Positions 49,803 through 59,129 are shown, counted from the stretch's first letter. The stretch: DNA of 64,000 nucleotides from CATQHB01 sp965262595 (GCA_965262595.1 OZ253548.1:3286001-3350000); one strand, 5' to 3'. Translations and numbers: made by a program. Notes: generated by a model not told the origin, from the letters alone.

Positions 49803-50801
49803 ATGAGCGGTCTCAAAGTGTTTGTCACTCGCCGGATTATGCCGGAGGCTCTCGACTTAATCGCCGGGACCGCCGATGTCGCTATGGAAGTGTGGCCCGA
49901 GGAATACCCCCCGGCTGCGGAAATCCTGCGGCAAAAATCCGCCGACGCCGACGCCATCCTGACCAACATTATGGACCGGGTGGACTTGGCCCTGCTGGAT
50001 GCCGCACCCCGCCTCAAGGTCATCAGTCAGATGGCGGTAGGGCTGGATAATGTGGATGTGGCGGAGGCCACCCGCCGAGGTGTGCCGGTGGGCTACACTC
50101 CCGGCGTGCTGGCCAAGGCAACGGCGGACGCAGCTTTTGCCCTATTGATGTCCGCCGCCCGGCGTATTGGCGAAAGCGAAAGATGGGTTCGCAGCGGGCA
50201 ATGGACCCTGGCCTTTCATCCCCTGCGCTGGCTGGGTGCGGACGTTCACGACAAGACTCTGGGCATCGTTGGTCTGGGCCAGATTGGCCTGGAAATGGCG
50301 AAACGCGGTCACGGGTTCGATATGAAAATCCTCTATAACTCCCGCACCCGCCGCCCGGAGTTGGAAGCGGAGCACGGTCTGGTCTATGCCGACCTGCCTA
50401 CCCTCCTGGCCGAGTCCGATTTTGTGTCCCTCCACGTCCCCCTGACGCCGGAAACCCGCCACTACATCGGCGCGGCGGAACTGCGGATGATGAAGCCCTC
50501 CGCCGTCCTGGTAAACTCCGCTCGCGGCCCGGTGGTGGATTCCCGCGCCCTATATACCGCCCTCAAGGAAGGCTGGATTTACGCCGCCGGGCTGGATGTG
50601 ACCGACCCGGAACCCATACCGGCGGATGACCCCTTGCTTACCCTGGAGAACGTGGTTATCGTCCCCCATATCGGCAGCGCGTCCCTGACCTCCCGGAGCG
50701 AGATGTGTCTGCTGGCGGCCCGCAACCTCATTGCCGGTCTGGAAGGAAAACCGTTGGTGCAATGCGCCAACCCGGAGGTCTATTCCCGGCCCGGCGCGTA
50801 A
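49803..50801 (+). CDS. D-2-hydroxyacid dehydrogenase, glyoxylate reductase-like
   Basis: 332 residues from the ATG at 49803; upstream codons overlap the divergent gene's leader. LKVISQMAVGLDNVDV, LGIVGLGQIGLEMAKR (NAD site), VNSARGPVVDSRALYTAL (catalytic Arg), GLDVTDPEPIPADDPL (Glu) and PHIGSASLTSR (His) are all present. It interconverts 2-oxo acids and D-2-hydroxy acids such as glyoxylate/glycolate. Confidence 0.9.
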   Translation: MSGLKVFVTRRIMPEALDLIAGTADVAMEVWPEEYPPAAEILRQKSADADAILTNIMDRVDLALLDAAPRLKVISQMAVGLDNVDVAEATRRGVPVGYTPGVLAKATADAAFALLMSAARRIGESERWVRSGQWTLAFHPLRWLGADVHDKTLGIVGLGQIGLEMAKRGHGFDMKILYNSRTRRPELEAEHGLVYADLPTLLAESDFVSLHVPLTPETRHYIGAAELRMMKPSAVLVNSARGPVVDSRALYTALKEGWIYAAGLDVTDPEPIPADDPLLTLENVVIVPHIGSASLTSRSEMCLLAARNLIAGLEGKPLVQCANPEVYSRPGA

Positions 50802-50875
50802 GCCAGGGGTCGCCCGATTTGTACCGCGGTAGCAGCCGCAGCAACCCAGTCCAATGAGAGCATAAGGAACGAAAA

Positions 50876-51544
50876 GTGCGGACCAGAAACATATTGATAA
50901 TAATCGGCGTGGTAGTCCTGGCGCCGGTCGTCGTGCTGGCCTGGTGGTTCCTGTCGCCCCTGGTTTTTAACCAGACCGTGGATGAGGAGTTTCCCCTGGC
51001 TGCCAACGCGGTGGTTCCGGCGATGATGACGACGGCAGAGGTAAATAGCCTGATGGTCAGCATGGCTAAGGTTGACCAGCCGCCGATGGCCGACGCCATG
51101 CCCCAGGAAATGGCGCCGGATACGGTTTCTGACGGTTCTGCCAGTTCTACGGAAGCTATGGACGCTGCGGACGCTGCCGGTGGGCCTCAAATTATCGCCT
51201 CCGGCAATTTCCGCGACGCCGACTCCTTCCACCAGGGCAGCGGCGCCGCCACCATCTACCGCAGCGCCGACGGTTCCGGCTTGCTGCGCCTGGAGGACTT
51301 CCGGGTTACAAACGGGCCGGATTTGCACGTCCTGCTGTCTCCCGCCGCTGACCCGGTTAGCCGGGAGGAACTGCAAGCCGCGAGCTACGTTGGCTTGGGC
51401 AAGCTGAAGGGCAACATTGGCAACCAGAACTACGAAATACCGGCCAACATTGACGCCAACGCACAGGGCAGCGTCATCATCTACTGTATGCCCTTCCACG
51501 TAATCTTCAGCGTCGCCCCGCTGGCCCCGCCGCCCAATCCCTAG
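50876..51544 (+). CDS. Membrane-anchored DM13-domain protein
   Basis: 222 residues, GTG start with AAGGAA a few bases ahead. One N-terminal span (ILIIIGVVVLAPVVVLAWWFL) then a low-complexity region rich in Ala/Met/Asp to about residue 100. The DM13 domain follows: ASGNFRDADSFHQGSGAATIYR, LRLEDFRVTNGPDLHVLLSP, LGKLKGNIGNQNYEIP and VIIYCMPFHVIFSVA, with the conserved Cys. DM13 is proposed to take part in extracytoplasmic electron transfer. Confidence 0.82.
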   Translation: MRTRNILIIIGVVVLAPVVVLAWWFLSPLVFNQTVDEEFPLAANAVVPAMMTTAEVNSLMVSMAKVDQPPMADAMPQEMAPDTVSDGSASSTEAMDAADAAGGPQIIASGNFRDADSFHQGSGAATIYRSADGSGLLRLEDFRVTNGPDLHVLLSPAADPVSREELQAASYVGLGKLKGNIGNQNYEIPANIDANAQGSVIIYCMPFHVIFSVAPLAPPPNP

Positions 51545-51917
51545 CCTCCGGTATCGAATCCGGCTGGTCACCCCCTTTACGTTCTCAACTTGCAGGTCGA
51601 GGTTGACAATGGGCCGGAGGATGCCGCCTCGCCGAGTACTCTGGGCGCCCCTGGCGGTCCGGTTCATTGGGAGTTGCAGCATCTATTATTGGCTATTGGC
51701 CCGTGATGGAATCGAAGGTTCCGGGCCGATATGAAGGAGCGCCTACCTAAGCCGGTTTTGTGTCCGCCAGGCAAGTATTATCGGGACTGGAAATCGGGCC
51801 GGGCGGGAGTCAGATGCGAGGGATGAGGAGCGCCGAACCGACCCGGATTGTCGTCCACCCCGGTTCGCCCCGGCTGCACTATCCGGCCAGCTAGGAGCCG
51901 GACGGCGGCGTTCTGGT
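51545..51917. other. Intergenic region, nothing recognised
   Basis: 373 bp between the DM13 gene and the convergent zinc permease gene. No gene, hairpin with U-run or clear repeat was found. Confidence 0.5.
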
Positions 51918-52766
51918 TCACGCGCTCTGCTGTTGAAGCAGCCACTCGGGACGCTGCTTCCAGGCAACGGCTAGGACGAAGAAGCCGGTGGCAACCAGCG
52001 CCATAACCGGGCCAGACGGCAGATTGTAGTAGAAGGATAGGTATAGTCCGGCAACCGCCGAAGATACACCGATCAGGACCGCCGTTGCCATTGCCCGCAC
52101 AAAGTTCCGTACAATGAGCAGCGCCGCCGCCGCCGGCGTAATCAGCATGGAAATAACGAGGATCACCCCCACGGCTTTTAAAGCCAGTACCACCACCACG
52201 GATAGCAACGCCAAGAGCAGGTATTCCAGCTTTTCCGTGGGCAGGCCGACTACCGATGCGCCGTCCGGGTCGAAGCTGGCGAATACCAACTCTTTATGCA
52301 GGCCCAGGACCACGGCCAGCACCACTCCGGCCAAAGCCGCAGTCACGTACAGGTCACCCTGCGACACCCCAAGCACCTTACCCAGCAGGATATCTTCCAG
52401 GTCCACCGAAACGCTTCGGGACAAGGTCAACATCACCACTCCCAGGGCAAACAGGCCGGCAAACAGGATGCCTACCGAGGTGTCCTCGCTGACCCCGGCC
52501 CGCCGGATGAGGTAGCCGCTAACCAATGCCGTAGCCAGGGCCATGGGGATGGCGCCGAAGAAGGGGCTTATCCCCAGAATAAAGGCGGCCACCATGCCGG
52601 GCAGTACCGAGTGGGCCAGGGCGTGGCTCATGAACCCCAGGCCCCGGACTACCACATATACTCCCAGCAGCGGACACATCAAGCCCACCAACATCGAAAC
52701 AACCAGCGCCCGCAACATGAAGCCGTACTGAAACGGGCCGGTTACGGCTTCAGTGATGATGTCCAT
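51918..52766 (-). CDS. znuB: Zinc/manganese ABC transporter permease
   Basis: 282 residues from the ATG at 52766, overlapping the ATPase gene end by 17 bp. RALVVSMLVGLMCPLLGVYVVVRGLGFMSHALAHSVLPG and VGLPTEKLEYLLLALLSVVVVLALKAVGVILVISMLITPAAAALL are hallmarks of the ABC-3 metal permease family with eight or nine spans. It forms the membrane channel of the uptake system. Confidence 0.88.
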   Translation of the reverse strand: MDIITEAVTGPFQYGFMLRALVVSMLVGLMCPLLGVYVVVRGLGFMSHALAHSVLPGMVAAFILGISPFFGAIPMALATALVSGYLIRRAGVSEDTSVGILFAGLFALGVVMLTLSRSVSVDLEDILLGKVLGVSQGDLYVTAALAGVVLAVVLGLHKELVFASFDPDGASVVGLPTEKLEYLLLALLSVVVVLALKAVGVILVISMLITPAAAALLIVRNFVRAMATAVLIGVSSAVAGLYLSFYYNLPSGPVMALVATGFFVLAVAWKQRPEWLLQQQSA

Positions 52767-53532
52767 CGGTGTCTCCGGCCAGCCCGTGGCCGTGGGTGGG
52801 AACGGCCCCAAAGGGACCGTAAAGCTCGGTCAGAACCTCCGGGGTCAACACTTCCCCGGGTGTGCCGCAGGCGCAGACGTGGCAGTTGAGGCACAGGCAC
52901 TCGTCGCAGTAGTGGGCCAAATGGTTAACATCGTGGGAGGAAAGCAGAATGGTGCGGCCCTGGTCTCGCAGCTCTCTCAGCAAGGCCACCATTACTTCCT
53001 GCGATGGTATGTCCACCCCGCTGAAAGCCTCGTCCAACAGCAGAATATCGGCTCCCTGAGCCAGGGCGCGGGCGACGAACACCCGCTGCCGCTGCCCGCC
53101 CGACAGCTCGCCCACCAGGGAGTTTCGCCGCTCCCACATACCCACCTGGCGCAGCGCGTCCTCGACGGCGGTGCGGTCGGCGCGTCCGGGCCGCCGAAAC
53201 CAGCCAATCCGCCGCGCTCTCCCCTGCATCGCCACGTCCCACGCACTCAGGGGCAGCCGCCAGTTCATCCGCTCCTGCTGGGGCACATAGGCCACCAGGC
53301 CCCGGGTCTCGGCGGTGGACTTGCCGTGGACCAGCACCCGGCCGGCGGTGGCGGGCAGTTGGGATACGATGACATTGAACAAGGTGCTCTTGCCCGCCCC
53401 GTTGGGGCCGACGACGCCCATCAGGCAGCCGGGACCGGCGGTAAAAGACACCTTGTCCAGGACTCGGACGCCGCCGCGGTCCACGGTCAGTTCCTCGGCG
53501 GAGAGGGAAGGGGCTAACGGTGCGGATGTCAA
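52750..53532 (-). CDS. znuC: Zinc/manganese ABC transporter ATPase
   Basis: 260 residues. Walker A GVVGPNGAGKSTLFNVI, Q-loop YVPQQERMNWRLP, signature LVGELSGGQRQRVFVARAL, Walker B ILLLDEAFSGVD and H-loop SSHDVNHL are all intact. The C-terminus has a CDECLCLNCHVCACG cluster and a His-rich end, which may sense or bind the metal. The gene starts 2 bp after the binding-protein gene. Confidence 0.9.
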   Translation of the reverse strand: MTSAPLAPSLSAEELTVDRGGVRVLDKVSFTAGPGCLMGVVGPNGAGKSTLFNVIVSQLPATAGRVLVHGKSTAETRGLVAYVPQQERMNWRLPLSAWDVAMQGRARRIGWFRRPGRADRTAVEDALRQVGMWERRNSLVGELSGGQRQRVFVARALAQGADILLLDEAFSGVDIPSQEVMVALLRELRDQGRTILLSSHDVNHLAHYCDECLCLNCHVCACGTPGEVLTPEVLTELYGPFGAVPTHGHGLAGDTDGHHH

Positions 53533-53534
53533 AG

Positions 53535-54620
53535 CTATTTCAGGGCCTCCACGATGGTCCGAACATTGTAACGCATCAGGTCGAGGTAGGCGCCTGCCTC
53601 CCCATCGGGTTCACCCAGGGACCCGGAATAGAGTCCGCCGATGAGCTGAGCGCCGGTCTCCTCGGCAATGCGTTTGGACAGCCGTTGGGAATGGGACTTC
53701 TCGGCGAACACGGCGGGGACGCCCTCACGCTCTATGGTCTGGATTAGGTGGAACAATTCCTGCGCCGTCGGTTCGGTTTCAGTGGTGGCGGCGGGTATAA
53801 TGGTTCCGACTATCTTGAAGCCGTACCGCAGGGCGAAGTACTGGAAGCTGTCATGGGAGGTGACCAGCAGGCGGCGTTCCTCGGGCAGCTTTGCCACTTC
53901 TTCCACTATCCAGCCATCGAGGGCGTCCAACTCCCGGTTATAGGCGGCGGCATTATCCCGGTAGAACGTCTCGCCCTCCGAGTCGAGCGTCGATAGTTGG
54001 TCCGCAATGAGACTGACGGCCTGCTTCACTCGATGGGGGTCAAACCAGAAGTGGGGGTCTAACGCGTCGTGGTCGTGGTCGTGGTCGTCATCCTCATCCT
54101 GGTGGTCTTCCTGGCCGTGCTCGCCGTTGCTTTCCTCCTGGTCCAACAATTCCACAAAGTCTATCGGGTCCACGTGGTCACCGACGGCTACCAGCCCGCT
54201 GGATTCCTGGGCGGCGTTGGCTACCAGGTCGTCCAGCCAGCCAGCCTCAAGGGACAGTCCGATGCTGAGTATCAGGTCGGCGTCGGCCACGCGGGCGACA
54301 TCACGGCCCCCCGGTTGGAAGGCGTGGGGGTCGGCGTTGGCGGGTAGCAATGGGAAAACCTCGACGCGGTCTTGCCCGACAGCCCTCACCCAATCGGCCA
54401 GCAGGTTACTGGTGGTTACGACGGCTATCTTACCCCCGAGCCGGTCTTGTGTTCGGGGCACGGCGTCCGGCGCTATGCCGCCAGGGAGTCCGGCGGCTGG
54501 ATCGGATGCAGGGCCGGAGGCAGGAGTATTGTCCGCGGTGTTGTTGGAGCAGCCCACGGCAAGCAAGAGTAATAACGGAACGAAAAAAACCGCAAACAGT
54601 TTCAGGGTGGATCTAATCAT
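53535..54620 (-). CDS. znuA: Zinc-binding lipoprotein of the ABC transporter
   Basis: 361 residues. Signal peptide with lipobox LLLLAVGCSNN; the cluster A-I fold shows NADPHAFQPGGRDVARVADADL, then a His/Asp-rich loop (DDDHDHDHDALDPHFWFDPHRVK) typical of zinc rather than manganese carriers, then LLVTSHDSFQYFALRYGFKIVG. It catches zinc outside the membrane. First gene of the leftward znuACB-type operon. Confidence 0.9.
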   Translation of the reverse strand: MIRSTLKLFAVFFVPLLLLLAVGCSNNTADNTPASGPASDPAAGLPGGIAPDAVPRTQDRLGGKIAVVTTSNLLADWVRAVGQDRVEVFPLLPANADPHAFQPGGRDVARVADADLILSIGLSLEAGWLDDLVANAAQESSGLVAVGDHVDPIDFVELLDQEESNGEHGQEDHQDEDDDHDHDHDALDPHFWFDPHRVKQAVSLIADQLSTLDSEGETFYRDNAAAYNRELDALDGWIVEEVAKLPEERRLLVTSHDSFQYFALRYGFKIVGTIIPAATTETEPTAQELFHLIQTIEREGVPAVFAEKSHSQRLSKRIAEETGAQLIGGLYSGSLGEPDGEAGAYLDLMRYNVRTIVEALK

Positions 54621-54665
54621 GGGCCGGTCTCCCTTTTGCGGCTTAATCTCATTTAATAATAGAAA

Positions 54666-54680
54666 TGATATTTAGTATCA
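54666..54680. promoter_or_regulatory. Metal-regulator operator upstream of znuA
   Basis: TGATA-TTTAG-TATCA, a perfect 5 bp inverted repeat with a 5-base spacer, 46 bases ahead of the binding-protein start. The same half-sites with the same spacing occur at 55184-55198 ahead of the Fur-like pseudogene. Fur/Zur-type control is inferred. Confidence 0.55.
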
Positions 54681-54792
54681 ATACGTTCCGAAATACCAGG
54701 CGCCGGAGCCTTCCTAGAGACGCAGTTCCGACGGCGGCCATTGGGTAGAAGTCTATGTCATCCTGGCTCAATGCCGTCTTGAGGGAAGGTGG

Positions 54793-55161
54793 TCATAAAG
54801 AGGCGCCCATCAATACGTTCTCGACGTCATCGCCGATAAGGTCTTGGGATAAGCCGCACTGGACGCAAAGCTGGCGGCATTGATGGCCCCAGCGGCACGA
54901 CCGTTCCTCAAAATCGCCGTCTTCCAAGAGCGCACGGCGCGGAACTTCAGCTTCCGCCCGGAACTTTTGCGTGCAGTAAACTGCGCCCCTTCCCGTTGGA
55001 GAAGCCAACTGCCGGCGCATTCCCTTCGGCGGTGCATCGCCGGCTTTGCTTCCTGACCGACTCTGCCAGTTCGCGGTGTGGAGCTGTGAAGCGGAATCCC
55101 CCTCTCCGAGGCCCTCCAGGGTGCTTTCAAAGACGGTAGAATTGCGCTCGGACAAGGCCAT
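54793..55161 (-). pseudogene. Degenerate Fur/Zur-family regulator
   Basis: The first frame starts MALSERNSTVFESTLEGLGE as Fur proteins do. The winged-helix part appears in another frame as RFTAPHRELAESVRKQSRRCTAEG, and the first frame resumes with ALLEDGDFEERSCRWGHQCRQLCVQCGLSQDLIGDDVE, where Fur proteins have WGHHHHLVCxxCG and SQDLxGCDVE. The His triplet is lost. At least two frame changes are needed. It lies upstream of the zinc operon on the same strand, with matching operators before both. It may be dead, or the sequence may contain errors. Confidence 0.65.
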
Positions 55162-55183
55162 TATCACCCATTTGAGACGTTAT

Positions 55184-55198
55184 TGATACTACGTATCT
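55184..55198. promoter_or_regulatory. Second metal-regulator operator
   Basis: TGATA-CTACG-TATCT, matching the operator at 54666-54680 in half-sites and spacing; the inner GATAC/GTATC pair is a perfect palindrome. It lies 23 bases ahead of the Fur-like pseudogene start. Confidence 0.5.
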
Positions 55199-55647
55199 AA
55201 TACACAAATCATACACCCCTGGCCCGGTGTTGTCAACCTACGCGCCCTTCCGCCAATGAAAGACTCTATCCCAATTGCTGCATCGGGCCGTCCTCGCGGC
55301 GGGGAGGCATTCGCCGGGTCGTCTATTCTCAGACCATCGGGGCGCTTTGCAATGGCCGGCCTGGCGGCGCGTTGGGTTCGGCCCGGCGCGTATTCCGGGG
55401 CCAGGAATACACCAGATGTTCTCGTCACTGGTCAGTTGCGTTGCTTTCCGGCGGACTACCGAGCTACTCTCCCTAACCGCGCATCCAGTCCTGCTTGCTT
55501 CTTGGGCCGCCTTCAAAATTTCTTCAAGATCGGCCAGCACAGTAGCAAGCAAAGATTCCATTCCTGACAGACCAATCCAAATCGACCAAGTAGGAGGAAG
55601 CAATGGGTGATATCACGAAGACTTAACCGGCGGCGGCGGCTCCGGCG
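55199..55647. other. Region without a supportable gene
   Basis: About 450 bp. Frames of up to 120 codons exist on both strands but none looks like a protein family. A very short frame MGDITKT with GGAGGAAG upstream (55603-55626) ends 21 bases before the lipoprotein gene and may be a leader peptide or a broken gene start. Confidence 0.4.
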
Positions 55648-56085
55648 ATGAGAACCAGACCGTGGACTCCCTTCATCCGCGGAGTCCAGGCGGTGGCCCT
55701 CGCAGCCGGGGTCGTTTTCGCCGTGGCCTGTTCGGGCGCCGAGCCATCTGCGGCTACTGCGACGGCGCCATTGCCCGCGACAAGGCTAACGGAAGCAACC
55801 CCGGCATCGGCGGCGGCCGAAAACGCTCCTGTGGTCACGTCGTCCGATACCGTGTTCGCCACCGCAGATACGCTGCCGGCGAACGATGCCAGCATATCCG
55901 AGCTTGCGGCGGCCTTCGAATCGGCGGGAATCAGTAACGCGCGGCGTTGGGCTCGAGAGGTGGATGAATACCGCCCTTACTCAGTTGACGACACCGGTTA
56001 CACCAAGCTGCGCGGCGAGCTGGCGAAGTATAATCCGGCTTCCGGTGTAGTTGACGCTATTGTTGCCCGGCTACATCTGCCGTGA
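55648..56085 (+). CDS. Small lipoprotein, unknown function
   Basis: 145 residues. A basic N-terminus and hydrophobic segment lead to a lipobox VFAVACSG (Cys about 28), followed by an Ala/Thr/Pro-rich linker and a conserved-looking C-terminal part (ISELAAAFESAGISNARRWAREVDEYRPYS ... YNPASGVVDAIVARLHLP). No Shine-Dalgarno is seen. The stop overlaps the start of the next gene by one base (TGATG). Confidence 0.6.
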   Translation: MRTRPWTPFIRGVQAVALAAGVVFAVACSGAEPSAATATAPLPATRLTEATPASAAAENAPVVTSSDTVFATADTLPANDASISELAAAFESAGISNARRWAREVDEYRPYSVDDTGYTKLRGELAKYNPASGVVDAIVARLHLP

Positions 56086-56598
56086 TGCGGTTCGCGCTGG
56101 GTGGGAATGTTATCGGGACCCTTAGGGCGGCGCTATTATTGCTGGCCGGCCTGGGAGTGGTCGGAACCGCCGCCGAGCTGGCAATGGAACGACACTGGCA
56201 AGGTCCCTGGCAGTTGCTGCCCTGGCTGGCCCTGGGGATGATCGCCCTGGCCCTGGGTGTTCTGCTAGTGCGGAGGACGCGACCGGCGGTCCGGTTCGCG
56301 CGCAGCTGCGCGGCGCTGGTCATCTTGACCGCCGCCGTGGGCCGTCTGGCGGCACGTCCAGGAAAACTACGACACCGCGCCCCTGGAAGCTCGCTATACC
56401 GACCCTTGGGAGACGATGTCCAACGTCCAACGCTGGTGGGAAGTCGGGAGGGGTTCCGTCGGCCCGGCTCCTCTTCTCGCTCCTGGGGCGCTCCTGTATA
56501 TCGGCGTTGCCCTGGCCGCAGCGACCAGTGGACTGGGAGGGCCGCCCCATCCAATAACTGAAGGCGGCGAGCGGCGGGCGAACCCGGTCGGGGAATGA
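56085..56598 (+). pseudogene. Membrane protein gene with frameshift
   Basis: The first frame gives two spans (IGTLRAALLLLAGLGVVGTAAEL and LLPWLALGMIALALGVLLVRR) and SCAALVILTAAVG. Near 56340 the sensible reading moves to the next frame: VWRHVQENYDTAPLEARYTDPWETMSN, then a span LLAPGALLYIGVALAAATS to the stop at 56598. One base gained or lost would explain it. It is coupled to the lipoprotein gene. Function unknown. Confidence 0.6.
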
Positions 56599-56723
56599 GT
56601 GGCGAAATATCAAGATTGAGCCGGTCAGCTTCGGCTTCAATAGTTAGTACAATTAGAACAATTAGGAACGCCTCAGCCGGTCCAACTTACTGACGAGCAG
56701 GCCGCTGCGCCGTCGGCTTACAT

Positions 56724-56761
56724 GACGCCCCGCCGTTTCGATAAGCTAACGGCGGGGCGTC
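56724..56761. terminator. 14 bp perfect hairpin, terminator-like
   Basis: GACGCCCCGCCGTT pairs with AACGGCGGGGCGTC around a 10-base loop. It lies between the convergent membrane and hydrolase genes. No U-run follows on either strand, so termination would rest on stem strength alone. Confidence 0.6.
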
Positions 56762-56842
56762 GTTCCGGCTCTATTGGGTCGGGGCGCCGGTTTGCTTTGC
56801 TCTTGCCGGCTGGATTGTGTTTGGTTCCTGCCGAGCTTGACC

Positions 56843-57553
56843 CTACCCCTTTAAATGGGTGGCGAAGAACTCAAGAGTGAGCGGCCACGCGGCCGCCGCC
56901 GCCTCTTCGTGGTACCTGGCGCCGGTTCGGTCCAGGAAAGCGTGGCCCGCCCCCGGATAGGTGCGGAACTGGTGCTCCTTGCCCAGTCTGGTCAGTTCGG
57001 CATCAAACGTCCTCAGGTCGTCCTGGGAAGGATTCGTGTCTATTTCGCCAAAATGGAAAAGCATCGGGCAATTGATCCCCTCGGCCAGCTCTAAGGGTGT
57101 TTGGGTAGCCGACCCCACGGTAGCCATTATGTTTCCGCCGTAGCAGGGAACCACCGCCCGGTAGTAGGAATTGGTGGCCGCCGACAGCCAGGCAATCCGC
57201 CCGCCGGAACAGAAGCCGATGACGCCGATTCGCTCGCCGTCAATGGCCGGGTGGTTGCGCAGGAAATCCACCGTGGCGTTCATGTCGGCAATCGTCTCCG
57301 AGTCGTTCAGGAACTGACCGGCAGCGGCGCCTCCGGCTAACATTTCCTCGGTTACCCGGTGAAAACGATTGGGGGCTACCGCCGCATAGCCCGCCTCCGC
57401 CAGGCGGTCGGCGATGCTTTGCGTAAACTCCCCGACCCCGCTGGCCGGGTGGGCGACGACAACCGCCGGAAAGGGTCCTGTGCCGGAAGGGACGCTGGCA
57501 TACAGATCCATTTGCAGGTCTCCCACCTGGACTGTCTCCCAAAAAGATGGCAT
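56843..57553 (-). CDS. Dienelactone hydrolase family protein
   Basis: 236 residues from the ATG at 57553 with GGAGGT and AGGTGAT just upstream. Nucleophile Cys in GVIGFCSGGRIAW, Asp in HFGEIDTNPSQDD and His in YPGAGHAFLDR form the Cys-Asp-His triad of the family. It hydrolyses lactones or similar esters. Single gene. Confidence 0.9.
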   Translation of the reverse strand: MPSFWETVQVGDLQMDLYASVPSGTGPFPAVVVAHPASGVGEFTQSIADRLAEAGYAAVAPNRFHRVTEEMLAGGAAAGQFLNDSETIADMNATVDFLRNHPAIDGERIGVIGFCSGGRIAWLSAATNSYYRAVVPCYGGNIMATVGSATQTPLELAEGINCPMLFHFGEIDTNPSQDDLRTFDAELTRLGKEHQFRTYPGAGHAFLDRTGARYHEEAAAAAWPLTLEFFATHLKG

Positions 57554-57634
57554 ATCACCTACCTCCAACGGACCAGAATGTTGGGCTGAACGCCCAGACG
57601 ATTTTAGCAGAAATGCTGCGCCCGTTCACCGCCG

Positions 57635-57778
57635 ATGCTCCAAGAAATGATCGGAGAGTACCCTTCCGGTGAGGACAACGGAGCTATTACGGCGATGCGC
57701 CTGCTGGCACCAGCATCCACCAATGCTTCTAACGTTATCGCTGACTTCTGCTTCAAACTCGAAGAAGAAATGAGGTAA
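57635..57778 (+). CDS. Possible 47-residue protein
   Basis: MLQEMIGEYPSGEDNG at the start and ADFCFKLEEEMR at the end; codon use looks coding but there is no clear ribosome site or family. It is followed within 26 bases by another small frame. May be a fragment of an older gene. Confidence 0.3.
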   Translation: MLQEMIGEYPSGEDNGAITAMRLLAPASTNASNVIADFCFKLEEEMR

Positions 57779-57803
57779 TTGGAGCATCAGTGTAGAAGCA
57801 GAA

Positions 57804-58073
57804 GTGTACCGGCGTTTAAGCAACAGGGCGGCCGACAAAATCTGGACGGAAGATGATGCCGTAAGGATGTTGCGTCACCTTACGGCCAACACCGAATGTA
57901 TTTCGGGATTCGGGCACGAGTGGCAAGCTCATATCCAGGAGGACACCGATTTTGACTACACGGAGGCAAGGATAGACCTGTCTGACTTGCGGAATACCCA
58001 TCCGAAATGGGACTACCCATCCGAAATGGGACGCTTCCTTCTGCAGGTGGTGCGGGACGTTGGTGATGGTTGA
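57804..58073 (+). CDS. Possible 89-residue protein
   Basis: GTG start; IWTEDDAVRMLRHLTANTECISGFGHEWQAH looks protein-like. A near-duplicate 19 bp sequence (CCATCCGAAATGGGA twice) gives the HPKWDYPSEMGRF stretch. No family recognised and a weak ribosome site. The region up to the tRNA (58074-58479) holds nothing else I can support. Confidence 0.35.
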   Translation: MYRRLSNRAADKIWTEDDAVRMLRHLTANTECISGFGHEWQAHIQEDTDFDYTEARIDLSDLRNTHPKWDYPSEMGRFLLQVVRDVGDG

Positions 58074-58479
58074 GTTCAACGATGAAAATGCCATGAGGGC
58101 GCGCTACGACATGGTGGTTTTGATGCAGCGATGGCTAGTTGCAGCTCGACTGTAATACCCTCTGGATTCGACGGGTTTACGGGCGACTATGCAGTTGAGG
58201 GCAAAGCCCTGAAGGCATCATCCGACCCCGGTTCGGTATGCTGGACGATGCAGAGGTTCGGTTAGACATCCACATTTGGGTCCATTCTCCGCCGATACCA
58301 GAGCCGTAAACCGTCCGTAAACCTAACGCCGGACCGCGGCGGGAGTTACTGCCCCGGTTTCTTGGTGTATGCGGCAGACCGGGGATAGCCTGGTCATTGG
58401 CACCAGAGGCGCGGAGTGGGATTCAAACACGAATGAGGCGGTGAAATGGGCGAAATGGGTACAGAAAGCGGGAATTATC

Positions 58480-58570
58480 TGGCGGAGAGGGAGGGATTCG
58501 AACCCTCGAGAGGCGGGTAGCCCCTACGCGATTTCCAGTCGCGCCCGTTCGTCCACTCCGGCACCTCTCC
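58480..58570 (-). tRNA. tRNA-Ser (anticodon GGA)
   Basis: Read leftward from 58570: acceptor GGAGAGG pairs with CCTCTCC, then G and an encoded CCA. The anticodon arm CGCGA-CTGGAAA-TCGCG gives GGA (reads UCC/UCU). A long variable arm (about 15 bases) and the GGTTCGAATCC T-arm fit a class II serine tRNA. Confidence 0.95.
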
Positions 58571-58886
58571 ACAGCTCTAAAGCGAAGGACGTTTCGCCAT
58601 TATACCCAGCCCCATTTGCCTTGTCCACCTGCTCGCGGCATCCGCCGGGCAGCACGGGGCGGCCACAGGGGTTGCATCTACCCTCGGCGTTCGCTCCTCA
58701 CACCGGCCTTTATATCTGCGGCATAAGTGGGATTTTACCTGCATTGACAACCGATAGACCCGGTATTGCAATCTTGCACCGGTTGAATCTACCCCTGATA
58801 AACCTGCGGCAGATTGCCATGCGGCCAGCCGTTTCCTTCATGAGATCTTCCCTGCCGGGCGTCGGCTTTACCTGAGTCCGTTCCTG

Positions 58887-59072
58887 GTTTATGCCATCTT
58901 GCCCCAAGCCCTGCCCCACTTCGTAACCTACCTCCTCTACCGCTGGGAGGTAGTCGTACCGGCTAGGGTGGTGGATGGGATTGTGATTGGCGTGGATTTG
59001 CTGAGTGGGTGGCTGCGCAAGCTGGCGCGTTTCATCCAGGGCGTGCCGTTTAAACCGAGGAGAGGCGGGTGA
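58887..59072 (+). pseudogene. Remnant of a phosphonate-type ABC permease (PhnE C-terminus)
   Basis: About 60 codons in one frame: VYAILPQALPHFVTYLLYRWEVVVPARVVDGIV matches the C-terminal loop of PhnE-like permeases (LPQALPxFxSYxLYRxExNVR). There is no start and no upstream membrane spans, and the expected glycine-rich end is replaced. It is a decayed fragment next to the tRNA gene. Confidence 0.5.
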
Positions 59073-59129
59073 TAGCGGGGCGAACCAGGGCAACCTTAGG
59101 TGTCGCCCCGGCGCCCTGAAACCGGCCTT

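Noticed and set aside
55238..55603. 121-codon leftward frame in the region after the Fur-like pseudogene
   Set aside because: The first 40 residues look plausible but the rest is low-quality, and no ribosome site or family supports it.
58369..58875. 168-codon rightward frame
   Set aside because: It runs across the tRNA-Ser gene and has no family similarity.
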